Shown one piece after another: positions 8,915-17,926 of a stretch of DNA of 64,000 bases (its first letter is position 1; every line of letters begins with the position of its first letter). Position numbers and translations under genes: made by a program. The notes beneath the pieces were generated by a model. The model worked only from the letters and a program-made list of their open reading frames with translations, was not told the origin of the DNA and did no database searches. Source of the DNA: Bacilli bacterium (lineage in GTDB: Bacteria; Bacillota_I; Bacilli_A; RFN20; CAG-631); contig CAAEBM010000018.1 in NCBI GenBank assembly GCA_900754115.1, forward strand, positions 19,864 to 83,863, written 5' to 3'.

Positions 8915-11900
8915 TTAATCATTGAATAAAGACAATAATTCGTTAAGTGTTAATTTTGAAACCAATTCAGCTTCGTTACCAATGACTAAATTAAATAAAT
9001 CTTTTTTTAGTAATTGTAGATTAAGAATTTTTTCTTCTACTGAATCTTTAACAATTACTTTTAAAATTTGTACATTTTTTTGTTGCCCTATACGATGAAC
9101 ACGATCACTTGCTTGATTTTCTGCGCTTAAATTCCACCAAGGATCATAATGAATGACTGTATCTGCACCTGTTAAATTGAGTCCTGTTCCTCCTGCTTTT
9201 AAAGAAATTAAAAACACTTTAATATCTGGATTTTGATTAAATTCTTCCACCATTTTAAATCTTTTTTCAGCAGCAGTATCTCCAGTCAAAACAAGGGGTT
9301 CAATATTTCTTTTTTGCAATTCTTCTTTTAATATGGCAAGCATACTTGTAAATTGAGAAAAAATTAAGATTTTATGATTTCCACTAATACTATTTTCAAC
9401 TAAATCAAGAGTCAAATTTAATTTTGCACTTTCCCCTTGATAATCTTGTACATAAAGTTTAGGATGACAACAAATTTGTCTTAAACGGGTAAGCATAGAA
9501 AAAATATACATCTTATTTGAAGAATTTTCCATAATTTGTTGTTTAGCTTGTTCTATTGTAGCTTGGTAAACTTGTTGCTGTTCACCTTCCATTTTTGCAT
9601 AAACAACTTGTTCTAATTTTTCTGGTAATTCTTTTAAAACATCTTTTTTCACACGTCGCAAGATAAAAGGTGCAACTAATTTATTTAATCGATTAATTTT
9701 AGCTGTGTCTTTAAATTTAACAATATCATATTCATACTCATATTTAAAAATTTCATATGTTTTTAAATATCCTGGCAGACAATAATCAAAAATCGACCAT
9801 AAATCAGCCAATGAATTTTCAAGTGGTGTACCGGTTACAGCATATTTTGTAATGGCTTGAATTTCTTTAACACTTTCTGCATTTTTAGTGGCAAAATTTT
9901 TAATGTTTTGTGCTTCGTCTATGACCATAAAGTGAAATTGTTTATTTTTATAAAGTTCTAAATCTCGCTTTAAATAATCATAAGAAGTAATAATGGTTTG
10001 ACTAGATTGAATATTTTTAATCAACTGTTCGCGAATTTGCCCATTTCCGGTAATTAATAAAATATCACTTTGTTTATCCCATTTTTTAAATTCATTATAC
10101 CAGTTATAAGTCAATGAAGAAGGAGCAACAATCAAATTGGGATATTTTGTTTTAAAAGAACTGATAAGCGAAATGATTTGTAAAGATTTTCCAAGTCCCA
10201 TATCATCAGCCAAAATACCGCCAACATTATACTTTGCCAAATTATATAACCATCTAAATCCTTCTTTTTGATAATCTCTTAAAATGGAAGAGAGTTTAGG
10301 ATTTAATGGATAATTTTTATTTTTATAATTCTTTAAATCATATAAAAATTGTTCAATTTCTTTAGGAATGGATTTTTGTTCAAATAAAGATTCAAAACGC
10401 ATCATTTTAAACAATGGAATTTGTACTTCTTTTTGTAATTTTGATGCTGGAATCCCAATGGTTTCAATAATATCTTTAAGATCTTGAATATATTGGTCTT
10501 GTAAATCTAAAATGGTTCCATCTTTTAAAAGATGATATTTTTTCTTTTCTTTTAAAGATTTTAAAATCTCATCTAAATCTTTTAAAGCAATCACTTCTTC
10601 ATTAAAAATTAACTCTAACCAATTGTTATTAAAACGAATGCCCACTCCAGTGGTTGTCATCTTTTTAAATGATAAATGTTTAATAGAATCACTGACATAA
10701 ACTGTGGCATATTCTTTTAATTTATGTAAATCGTTTTTTAAAAAATCCAATGCCCAGTCTTCATCATCAATGACATATTCATTTTCTTTGGTCGTTCTTA
10801 AAAAACTAAAAGTTGCCAATTGTTCAAAAAAGTTTTCTTCTTGAGCGATATTTGGAAAATATCCTTGCTTAATTGCTTCTTCTCTTTCTAAAGAATGGTA
10901 AATGAATTTATATTTCAAATATAAAGAATGATTTTTTAAATCTAAATAGCATTCTGCATCTAAATTAGAACAATTATTATACTTTTCAAATTCTTCTTTA
11001 TTAATAATTGTGATACAATTCACTACTTGTGGATAAATATATGTAAAAAATTCATTATATAGTTTATTGTTGAACACTAGGTCTTGTTGAAACAAAGCAA
11101 TGACTAAAGGAACTACGTGTGGATTATTGACATTATCCAAACAATATAAATTTTTATCGCGAATGACATAATAACTTCTACCAACCATAAAGACTCGCAT
11201 TTGTTTTTTATTTTCAATAAATAAAGTGTTTTTTTCAAAAACTAAATTAAGATCAAATTCACTACTCGTGTAATTGAGTTCATAATTTGCTTCATCTAAT
11301 ACTAATTCTACAGATTGATCTAAGTGAGCATCTAAACATTTTTTAAAAACGATTTGTGGCAAACTACACTTACGCTTATTATCAAAATAAGATTTTCCTT
11401 CAATTGATCGATAACCAATGTAATCTTTTAAATCCTCAATAAGATTTCGACTTTCTTTATTAAATGCAGTTGTCGTATGGACAAATTCTAATTCTTTTCC
11501 ATATTTAAAAGATAAGTTTTTTTCAATATTATCAAAAAATTCAGGAATATTTTTGATAAAATATGTTTTCCCTTTTCCAATTTTTAATTCAATTCCAACT
11601 TCTTTTCCATAAATATGAAAAATGGGTGTTAATTGAACATCTAAACTGACACTTTTTTTATAAAAATTCAAAAGAGAAGTGAGTTGGTTTACTTCTTTTT
11701 TGTTGGTCACTTCATTGATTTTTAACAAAAAGGCTAAGATGTGCTTGCAATATCCATCATAATTCCAATAATAATCACAATCACAAGAGGCATGAATAAC
11801 TTTTCCTTTTGCATCAATTGTGGCACTGACGGGATAACTTTTATTTCCCATTCCAGAGACCATACCTTCGTATACGTCTTCATCCTTTTCATTTCTTCTA

Positions 11901-12004
11901 CATTTTAAAATAATTTTTTTGTTTGAAAAAACTTCATATGCTTTTGTATAGGTATCACCATCAATGGTGTTTTTTATAATTTCTTTAATATCAATTTTGT
12001 TCAT
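8915..12004 (-). CDS. SNF2-family helicase with SWIM zinc finger
   Basis: 1029 residues. The N-terminus has a SWIM finger (about residues 72-92, CDCDYYW...YCKH: CxC, then CxH). A long middle region corresponds to the bacterial SNF2-associated domain. The ATPase motor starts near residue 570: ILADDMGLGKSLQ (Walker A), VIDEAQNIKN (motif II, DEAQ), TGTPLENSL (motif III), ILIFSQFTS (motif IV), and DRVHRIGQ (motif VI). Family role: ATP-driven translocation on duplex DNA, remodelling protein-DNA complexes such as stalled RNA polymerase; the exact task of SWIM/SNF2 proteins in Firmicutes is not settled. It is a single gene with its own terminator. It is intact and full length. A defence role is possible but not shown by the context. 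Confidence 0.9.
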   Translation of the reverse strand: MNKIDIKEIIKNTIDGDTYTKAYEVFSNKKIILKCRRNEKDEDVYEGMVSGMGNKSYPVSATIDAKGKVIHASCDCDYYWNYDGYCKHILAFLLKINEVTNKKEVNQLTSLLNFYKKSVSLDVQLTPIFHIYGKEVGIELKIGKGKTYFIKNIPEFFDNIEKNLSFKYGKELEFVHTTTAFNKESRNLIEDLKDYIGYRSIEGKSYFDNKRKCSLPQIVFKKCLDAHLDQSVELVLDEANYELNYTSSEFDLNLVFEKNTLFIENKKQMRVFMVGRSYYVIRDKNLYCLDNVNNPHVVPLVIALFQQDLVFNNKLYNEFFTYIYPQVVNCITIINKEEFEKYNNCSNLDAECYLDLKNHSLYLKYKFIYHSLEREEAIKQGYFPNIAQEENFFEQLATFSFLRTTKENEYVIDDEDWALDFLKNDLHKLKEYATVYVSDSIKHLSFKKMTTTGVGIRFNNNWLELIFNEEVIALKDLDEILKSLKEKKKYHLLKDGTILDLQDQYIQDLKDIIETIGIPASKLQKEVQIPLFKMMRFESLFEQKSIPKEIEQFLYDLKNYKNKNYPLNPKLSSILRDYQKEGFRWLYNLAKYNVGGILADDMGLGKSLQIISLISSFKTKYPNLIVAPSSLTYNWYNEFKKWDKQSDILLITGNGQIREQLIKNIQSSQTIITSYDYLKRDLELYKNKQFHFMVIDEAQNIKNFATKNAESVKEIQAITKYAVTGTPLENSLADLWSIFDYCLPGYLKTYEIFKYEYEYDIVKFKDTAKINRLNKLVAPFILRRVKKDVLKELPEKLEQVVYAKMEGEQQQVYQATIEQAKQQIMENSSNKMYIFSMLTRLRQICCHPKLYVQDYQGESAKLNLTLDLVENSISGNHKILIFSQFTSMLAILKEELQKRNIEPLVLTGDTAAEKRFKMVEEFNQNPDIKVFLISLKAGGTGLNLTGADTVIHYDPWWNLSAENQASDRVHRIGQQKNVQILKVIVKDSVEEKILNLQLLKKDLFNLVIGNEAELVSKLTLNELLSLFND

Positions 12005-12090
12005 TTCATCACTCCCGTTTCTTTATTATATCATAAATAAAAGAAAAAAGGGGAATATATTTTTTAAATATTAAAAAGGGAAGAATATTT

Positions 12091-12131
12091 TATAAAAAAA
12101 GATTGAAATTAAAGAGTTTCAACCTTTTTTT
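12091..12131 (-). terminator. Terminator of the ABC-GNAT operon
   Basis: Stem AGGTTGAAA/TTTCAATCT on the minus strand with one G-T pair, followed by seven T; it begins a few bases beyond the stop at 12135. Confidence 0.75.
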
Positions 12132-12134
12132 ATT

Positions 12135-12557
12135 TTAATTCATATTAATTTCTAATTGTTTTGTTTTTTTATTCCATTGAAAGCCAAAGGAAAAATACAG
12201 TTTTTGGAGTTTTTCATCATGATTGTTTTCTTTTATAAAAACTTTTTTTACTCCTTGCCTTTTTAATCCTTTCAATATCATTTCTAAAGCAATTTTATCC
12301 ATTCCTTTATTTTGAAAAGAATAATCAATCATAAAATGACAAAGGGTAGCAATCTCACTTCTATTTTTATCTCTTCGATACATGAAAAAACCTATACATA
12401 TTTGATTTTTATATATTGCATTGGGATATAATTCTAAATCATATTTAGACTCGGCAATAAAAATCGCATTAATCAAAGTATTTTTTAAATTTGGGTTATC
12501 CTTTAATTTAGACACTTCTAAGACATTTTGTGCATCAATTGATTTAATTTTAATCAT
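12135..12557 (-). CDS. GNAT family N-acetyltransferase
   Basis: 140 residues, a compact GNAT fold. The acetyl-CoA region is CHFMIDYSFQNKGMDKIALEMI, a variant of the usual Q/RxxGxG/A loop (QNKGMD). A beta strand follows (VKKVFIKENN) and then the typical C-terminal YFSFGFQWN. The substrate cannot be told. The start has no SD and lies 4 bases after the stop of the ABC permease gene, so translation is probably coupled. As third gene of an ABC operon under a divergent MerR regulator it could help in resistance to a drug or metabolite, but this is inference only. Confidence 0.75.
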   Translation of the reverse strand: MIKIKSIDAQNVLEVSKLKDNPNLKNTLINAIFIAESKYDLELYPNAIYKNQICIGFFMYRRDKNRSEIATLCHFMIDYSFQNKGMDKIALEMILKGLKRQGVKKVFIKENNHDEKLQKLYFSFGFQWNKKTKQLEINMN

Positions 12558-12561
12558 TATT

Positions 12562-13203
12562 TTAAATAAAAGAACTTTTCTTTAAAATTTCTAATCCAAT
12601 CAAAGAAAAAGATACACCTAATAATAAACAAACACCTAAATGCAATAAAGCATTAGCGTTCAGCATGATAATTTTAAAAAAGGATGATAAACCATGTCTT
12701 AAAGGAGCAATAGGAATAAATACACCAAGAATAATAATGACAATTGCATCAACAACATATCCATACCAATGTGTTTGCATTGATAATAAAACATGAAGAA
12801 TAATCATGCAAAGGAAAAGAAAAAACATTTGTTGGATGGCTGCAATCACAACCCCATTTTTTGTCCATCCACAAATTTCCATTAAATTATTAGCATGATG
12901 TGTAGGATCAATCAGTACATAAAACATGGTATTCATAAAAGAAATTAAAATAGCAAGTATTCCATAACTCACAAGACTTCCTAAAAAATAATCTTTTTTA
13001 CTAACTCCTAAATACATCAACTTTTTATAATCATAAAAAACAAAGAAAAAAGGACTAATTAAAGCAAGCAACCAGGTATAATTACCATTGCTTAAAGTTG
13101 CCTCTTTAGTAGATGTTGCGCAAAGAACGACAATGAATGTTATAAAATAACTAATTTTATTACTAGAAAGTAATCGTTTTACAATAGTATAAATCGTTTT
13201 CAT
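12562..13203 (-). CDS. ABC transporter permease, small six-helix type
   Basis: 213 residues with about six hydrophobic segments (for example ISYFITFIVVLC, WLLALISPFFFVFY, GYVVDAIVIIILGVFI and a C-terminal ALLHLGVCLLLGVSF). No conserved motif names a substrate. I start at the 13203 ATG because AAGGAGGG is well placed before it and it overlaps the ATPase stop as ATGA; the reading frame is open 11 codons further but lacks a site there. It pairs with the ATPase just upstream, giving a simple one-ATPase, one-permease exporter or resistance pump. Confidence 0.75.
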   Translation of the reverse strand: MKTIYTIVKRLLSSNKISYFITFIVVLCATSTKEATLSNGNYTWLLALISPFFFVFYDYKKLMYLGVSKKDYFLGSLVSYGILAILISFMNTMFYVLIDPTHHANNLMEICGWTKNGVVIAAIQQMFFLFLCMIILHVLLSMQTHWYGYVVDAIVIIILGVFIPIAPLRHGLSSFFKIIMLNANALLHLGVCLLLGVSFSLIGLEILKKSSFI

Positions 13204-14051
13204 TGATGTTGCCCTCCTTGATGATGAATCATCCAAATGAAAAAATCTTGCAGTGATAAAGGTTGAACTTCTATTTGAGATGTCATCTTTGGTGGAGTAT
13301 CAAAAATATAGACATTCACAAATCCTCCAACTTGTTCTTGCCCTAATTGCATCAAATCTTTTGTTATTTCTTTAACCTCTTTTTGTAATCCACTGACGCG
13401 ATAAGCTTTTGACTCAATCAATTGTAAAGTTCCATAAAAACAAATTTTTCCCTCATTTAAAATAATAAGATTTTGAATGCTTTTTGCGATTTCTTCGACA
13501 AGATGAGTAGAAATGATGATAATTCTTGGATGCTTAGCAAAACTTTCTTGCAATAATTCATAAAACTGTGCACGCATAAACACATCCAACCCTAAAACAG
13601 GTTCATCTAATAAAATCACTTTTTTATTACTACATAAACAAATAATCGTACAGACCATCGTCTTCATTCCTAACGATAATTGTTTAAACTTTTTCTTTTC
13701 ATCTAACTCAAAGCGATGCATCATCTTTAAAGCAAATTCATAATCAAAATCAGGTTGTATTTTTGAAGTTAAATGCAACAACTTGACAATTGAAAAATTA
13801 AAATGTTTAGCAAAATTTTCAACATAAGTGACAGAAGAATTTAAAGAAGCTGTTGTAATTTTCATTTTATCCACCGAAATGAATCCTTCTGTAATGTTAT
13901 GATATCCTGCAATTGCTTTTAAAAGAGTTGTTTTTCCTGCTCCATTTTTTCCAAGAAGACAATAAATTCCTGGTTGTTCAATGGTTAAATTTAAATTTTT
14001 TAAAGCTGTTGTTTTTTTATATTGTTTGCAGACATTTTTTAATTCTATCAT
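13200..14051 (-). CDS. ABC transporter ATP-binding protein
   Basis: 283 residues. Walker A GKNGAGKTTLL, Walker B VILLDEPVLGLD, H-loop STHLVEE. The signature is weak, LSLGMKTM in place of LSGGQ, as in several YxlF/EcsA-like and peptide-resistance ATPases. A C-terminal extension of about 80 residues follows. Start chosen at 14051, where GGAGG lies 9 bases upstream; the 12-codon extension above it contains that SD. It is the first gene of the operon ATPase-permease-GNAT and diverges from a MerR gene, so drug- or peptide-responsive export is likely. Substrate unknown. Confidence 0.85.
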   Translation of the reverse strand: MIELKNVCKQYKKTTALKNLNLTIEQPGIYCLLGKNGAGKTTLLKAIAGYHNITEGFISVDKMKITTASLNSSVTYVENFAKHFNFSIVKLLHLTSKIQPDFDYEFALKMMHRFELDEKKKFKQLSLGMKTMVCTIICLCSNKKVILLDEPVLGLDVFMRAQFYELLQESFAKHPRIIIISTHLVEEIAKSIQNLIILNEGKICFYGTLQLIESKAYRVSGLQKEVKEITKDLMQLGQEQVGGFVNVYIFDTPPKMTSQIEVQPLSLQDFFIWMIHHQGGQHQ

Positions 14052-14075
14052 CTTTTTTCCTCCTTTTTTATTTCT

Positions 14076-14130
14076 TTGACATTTCAATGTCCATCTGCTA
14101 AACTGATTTTAAACCTTTGTGTAACACAAA
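14076..14130 (+). promoter_or_regulatory. merR promoter with two operator-like palindromes
   Basis: Plus strand: TTGACA at 14076-14081, 17 bases, TAAACT at 14099-14104 with TGC before it (extended -10). A perfect palindrome, GACATTTCAATGTC (14078-14091), overlaps the -35, and a second, TTTGTGTAACACAAA (14116-14130), lies just past the likely transcription start. The whole site sits between merR and the divergent ABC operon, so it probably controls both. Confidence 0.7.
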
Positions 14131-14153
14131 AGTCAACAGGAGAAATAAAAAAA

Positions 14154-14936
14154 ATGAAAAAATTATATACGATTGGAGAAGCAGCTCAAATTGTTTCTAT
14201 GACGAGTGAAACATTACGACATTATGATCGCATTGGTTTGGTTCACCCATCAAAAAAAGAAGAATGGACAAAATATCGATATTATTCTGATGAAGATTTA
14301 GTGCGATTAAATACGATTAAAGCTTTACAAATGATGGACCTACCTTTAAGTCAAATTAAGCAAGTATTAGAATATGATGACTTAGAAAAAATTGTAGCCT
14401 TTTTATCTCAAGCCGAAAAAAAAGCAGATGAAAAAATCGCATCACTTACCCAAAGCAAAGCAAAAATTCAATTAGCTAAAAAAGATTATGAAAAGAAATT
14501 ACAAGAAAAACAAAACATTAATGGCACTTTTATTCAATCTTTCCCTCAACGGGTAATATTACTTTCTGATACACTACAAACTCCTACTATCGATAATCTT
14601 TGGAATTATTTACAACATTTTTATGAAAAAATAAAACTAGATTTAAAAAGTAAGTTTACCTTTGAAGATTTAGCTGGTATTTATACAGAAAACAATCAAT
14701 CAAGATTGTTTGCACTTTGTAAAGATTATGTAATGATTGATGGTTTAAAAATTTTGCCAAAGGGAAATTATCTTTGTGCTAATTGTATGGATAAAAATAA
14801 AGAACAAACCATAAATGATTTAATAAACTTGGCACAAACAAAATATCAAATTAATCCTCAATTTGTCGTACAAATCATTGTGATTTCAGGAATATTACAA
14901 TGGAATTATCAAATTCAAATTTTTCTAGGAAATTAA
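14154..14936 (+). CDS. MerR family transcriptional regulator
   Basis: 260 residues. The winged-helix HTH is typical: YTIGEAAQIVSMTSETLRHY, then DRIGLVHPS, YRYYSDEDLVRL and LQMMDLPLSQIKQVL, followed by a dimerisation coiled coil to about residue 115. The last 130 residues form a putative effector domain with three Cys (LFALC, LCANCMD) but no clear BmrR/GyrI match. The start at 14154 is set by AGGAG 13 bases before it; the open frame upstream lacks a site. It diverges from the ABC-GNAT operon, so it probably activates that operon when it binds the exported compound. MerR proteins usually bend an overlong promoter spacer; no such spacer is obvious on the ABC side. Confidence 0.85.
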   Translation: MKKLYTIGEAAQIVSMTSETLRHYDRIGLVHPSKKEEWTKYRYYSDEDLVRLNTIKALQMMDLPLSQIKQVLEYDDLEKIVAFLSQAEKKADEKIASLTQSKAKIQLAKKDYEKKLQEKQNINGTFIQSFPQRVILLSDTLQTPTIDNLWNYLQHFYEKIKLDLKSKFTFEDLAGIYTENNQSRLFALCKDYVMIDGLKILPKGNYLCANCMDKNKEQTINDLINLAQTKYQINPQFVVQIIVISGILQWNYQIQIFLGN

Positions 14937-15007
14937 ATATTATTTACTCATTGGCATAAAAAATAAAAAGACGATAAAAACGAGTTTAAATGCTTATAAA
15001 TGTAAAT

Positions 15008-15037
15008 AGGGACACTTTTTAATAAAGAAGTGTCCCT
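15008..15037. terminator. Bidirectional terminator between merR and FNT genes
   Basis: Stem AGGGACACTT with partner AAGTGTCCCT around an AT-rich loop, T-rich on both sides. It lies between two convergent genes ending at 14936 (+) and 15044 (-) and could serve both. Confidence 0.7.
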
Positions 15038-15043
15038 TTTACT

Positions 15044-15694
15044 TTATTCTTTGTTGTTTGCCTTTATTTTTTGATGTTCAAAAAACCATATTGTTAAAGA
15101 ACCGATTCCATTTCCAAGAGTCATCAATAAAAGATATCCTACGATTTTAAAACTCCAATTTCCTGATGCCACTAAGTAATACATATTGGCAACGACGTGT
15201 TCAAATCCACATAAAATAAAGACCATGACACAAAAAAAGATAGCTATTAATTTAAAAACAGGAGCAACATTTTCTTTTCTTTGAGTATTTACTGCTATAT
15301 ACATTAACATTCCACAAAAAATAGATAAAATCAATATACTCCATACAGAATCATTTTGTTTTAAAAGAATTAAATTGCTGACTGTTTGTTGAATTTCTGG
15401 AGTAAAAAATCGTGTTTGTCGAAACAAAATACCAACTAAAGCTGTTCCTAAAAAATTTCCAATCCAAATCATTAATAAATCAATTAGATATTTCGCTTTA
15501 TTTTCAAATATATAGCCAACTTTCCCTGTAAATAAAAAAAATTGATAACAAATAATGGTAAATAATCCTAAAGCAAACAGACAAGATGCCACAATTTTAT
15601 TCAATCCTACTACAGAGAGATAAACTGTTCCACCAATACCAATGCATATTCCTGCAGCAATGGATGAAAGTAAAATATTCAACATTTTTTTCAC
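15044..15694 (-). CDS. Formate/nitrite transporter (FNT) family channel
   Basis: 216 residues, about six membrane helices. FNT features: an N-terminal AAGICIGIGGTVYLSVVG helix, the FTGKVGY loop (variant of the usual LFTxN), GNFLGTALVG in helix 3, and CGFEHVVANMYYLV, the conserved FEHSVANM-like segment. The usual central His is kept in FEHVVANM. FNT channels move formate, nitrite or hydrosulfide across the membrane. No formate or nitrite gene is nearby, so the ion cannot be chosen. It is somewhat short for the family (about 250-280). The start is a GTG at 15694 behind GGGGGA; an ATG three codons later (15685) is also possible. Confidence 0.8.
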   Translation of the reverse strand: MKKMLNILLSSIAAGICIGIGGTVYLSVVGLNKIVASCLFALGLFTIICYQFFLFTGKVGYIFENKAKYLIDLLMIWIGNFLGTALVGILFRQTRFFTPEIQQTVSNLILLKQNDSVWSILILSIFCGMLMYIAVNTQRKENVAPVFKLIAIFFCVMVFILCGFEHVVANMYYLVASGNWSFKIVGYLLLMTLGNGIGSLTIWFFEHQKIKANNKE

Positions 15695-15794
15695 TCTGTC
15701 AATCCCCCTATTTTTTTATATTGTATCATATCCTATTTTGAATCTAAACTTTTTTTCAAATTTATTATATAATAAATAAAGTGAGGGGAAAATT

Positions 15795-16961
15795 ATGATT
15801 CGATTTTTAATTAAAAAGTTTATTAAAAACCCTGAAGAGGTTCAAAATAAAAAAGTACGCCAATCTTATATCATTTTAGGTGGAGTTTTAGGTATTATCT
15901 GTAATTTGATTTTATTTTTATTAAAATTAGTTATTGGACTTATCATGAAAAGTATCAGCGTTTTATCCGATGCTTTTAATAATTTATCTGATTCGGGCTC
16001 ATCTATTATTGGTTTATTTAGTGCAAAACTTAGCAATAAAAAGCCTGATAAAGAACATCCTTATGGGCATGGTCGAATTGAATACATTGCTTCTTTGATT
16101 GTTTCTTTTATTATTATCTTTATGGGTGGACAATTTTTAATTTCTTCCATTACTAAGCTGATTGAAAAACAAGAGCCTACTACATTTAATCTCCTTTTAA
16201 TTCTTCTACTTGGCATATCCATTTTATTGAAATTATGGATGTATTTTTATAATCGCTATCTTAGTAAAAAAATTAATTCTTTAATGTTAAAAGCCACTGC
16301 TTTTGATTGTTTAAGTGATGTTTTTACCACATCTTTAGTCATTGTATCTTTAATTATAGGCCAATATGTTTCTTTTTCTATTGATGGATTTGTAGGAATT
16401 TTAATTTCTTTGTTAATCATTTATAATGGTATAAAATTAATGATAGAAACGAGTGGGACACTATTAGGAACGAAAGCTAGTGATGAATTAGTGCAAGAAA
16501 TACAACATATCATTTTACAAGAAAAAGATATTTTAGGAACTCACGATTTAATGGTTCATGATTATGGGCCCGGAAGAAAAATGGCTTCTATTCATGTTGA
16601 AGTTTCGGATAAAGAAAATATCATAAAAATCCATGAATTAATCGATGCTTTAGAAAAAAAGATTGAAGATGAACTTTTTATTCACATGGTCATTCATATG
16701 GATCCTATCTCTACAGATAATGAAGAAGTCCAAAATTTGCATCATTATTTAGAAAAAATTATTGCTGAAACAAAAAAAGATGTATCTTTTCATGATTTAA
16801 GAATTACGCAAGGAGAAAAAAATGTAAATGTCATTTTTGATTTATCTATTCCTTATCAATTCAGCACCACTGAAAAAAATGATTATGTATCCTACATTAA
16901 AGATAAAATTAAAGAATTAGACGACAAATATTCTCCAGTCATTAATATTGATTATCATTAA
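15795..16961 (+). CDS. Cation diffusion facilitator (CDF) metal exporter
   Basis: 388 residues. Six membrane helices in the first 220 residues, with the metal site motifs LSDAFNNLSD in helix 2 (Asp/Asn/Asp) and AFDCLSDVF in helix 5, plus the conserved HPYGHGR loop. The cytoplasmic C-terminal domain (ILGTHDLMVHDYGPG, ASIHVEV, HMVIHMDP) has the ferredoxin-like metal-sensing fold, followed by an additional 80-residue stretch. The Asn in the helix-2 site resembles Mn/Fe exporters more than pure zinc exporters, an inference. SD GAGGGG precedes the ATG. It is a single gene followed after 50 bases by an ABC exporter. Confidence 0.85.
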   Translation: MIRFLIKKFIKNPEEVQNKKVRQSYIILGGVLGIICNLILFLLKLVIGLIMKSISVLSDAFNNLSDSGSSIIGLFSAKLSNKKPDKEHPYGHGRIEYIASLIVSFIIIFMGGQFLISSITKLIEKQEPTTFNLLLILLLGISILLKLWMYFYNRYLSKKINSLMLKATAFDCLSDVFTTSLVIVSLIIGQYVSFSIDGFVGILISLLIIYNGIKLMIETSGTLLGTKASDELVQEIQHIILQEKDILGTHDLMVHDYGPGRKMASIHVEVSDKENIIKIHELIDALEKKIEDELFIHMVIHMDPISTDNEEVQNLHHYLEKIIAETKKDVSFHDLRITQGEKNVNVIFDLSIPYQFSTTEKNDYVSYIKDKIKELDDKYSPVINIDYH

Positions 16962-17011
16962 AATTGGAGTTGTTTTGTAAATAAAAAAACAATCATGTAG
17001 GAGGTAAAAAT

Positions 17012-17926
17012 ATGCGTAATATTATTCAAATCAAGCATCTAAGTAAAAGTTTTGGGAATGTAAAAGCAGTTCAAGATTTAAGTTTTTGTGTAAAAGAGGG
17101 AGAATTATTTGCTTTTCTTGGCATTAATGGTGCGGGAAAATCAACTACAATTAATATCATGTGTGGTCAACTTTCAAAAGATGAAGGAACCATTTTTATC
17201 AATGAACATGATTTAGACAAAGATATTGATGTTGTCAAACGCGATCTTGGCGTCGTGTTTCAAACCTCTGTTTTAGATTCTGCACTTTCGGTTTATGATA
17301 ATCTAGAAAGTCGTGCAGCTTTGTATGGCATTATTGGGACAGAATTTAAACAAAGACTTGCAAAACTTGCTAAAATTCTTGATTTTGAAAATTTATTAAA
17401 GAGAAAAGTTGGTAAATTATCTGGAGGTCAACGTCGAAAAATTGATATTGCAAGAGCTTTATTTCATCAGCCTAAAATTCTAATTCTTGATGAGCCAACC
17501 ACTGGACTTGACCCGCAAACTCGTAAAACTCTTTGGAATGTCATATCAAGTTTTCGTAAAAATGAAAAAATGACTGTGTTTTTAACCACACATTATATGG
17601 AAGAAGCTGCTGAAGCAGATTATGTTGTAATTATTGATGAAGGAAAAATAGCTGCAGAAGGAACTCCACTTGAACTAAAAAATATTTATAGTAAAGATTA
17701 CATCACCCTCTATAACGTTCAAAAAGAGGCAATAAAAGAACTCAATCTAGAATATGAAAAAATAAAAAACGGATACCGTCTTTCTGTTTCAAATACTAAG
17801 ATGGCTACTGAACTAATCTTAAATCATCCACAATTATTTGTTGATTATGAGATAACAAAAGGAAAAATGGATGATGTTTTTCTTGCAGTCACAGGAAAAA
17901 CATTAGTAGGAGGCTTAGAAAAATGA
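17012..17926 (+). CDS. ABC-2 exporter ATP-binding protein
   Basis: 304 residues. Walker A GINGAGKSTT, signature LSGGQRRKIDIARAL, Walker B LILDEPTTGLD, H-loop TTHYMEEA. The C-terminal 90 residues match the DrrA/NatA-type tail that contacts the permease. Such proteins drive export of drugs, lipids or polysaccharides. SD GGAGG is 6 bases before the ATG. The stop overlaps the permease start by 4 bases (ATGA), so both are made together. Substrate unknown; the pair closely resembles daunorubicin-type resistance ABC systems. Confidence 0.9.
   Translation: MRNIIQIKHLSKSFGNVKAVQDLSFCVKEGELFAFLGINGAGKSTTINIMCGQLSKDEGTIFINEHDLDKDIDVVKRDLGVVFQTSVLDSALSVYDNLESRAALYGIIGTEFKQRLAKLAKILDFENLLKRKVGKLSGGQRRKIDIARALFHQPKILILDEPTTGLDPQTRKTLWNVISSFRKNEKMTVFLTTHYMEEAAEADYVVIIDEGKIAAEGTPLELKNIYSKDYITLYNVQKEAIKELNLEYEKIKNGYRLSVSNTKMATELILNHPQLFVDYEITKGKMDDVFLAVTGKTLVGGLEK

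Noticed and set aside
14076..14153. N-terminal extension of the MerR protein
   Set aside because: The added codons cover the promoter and operators; AGGAG points to the 14154 ATG.
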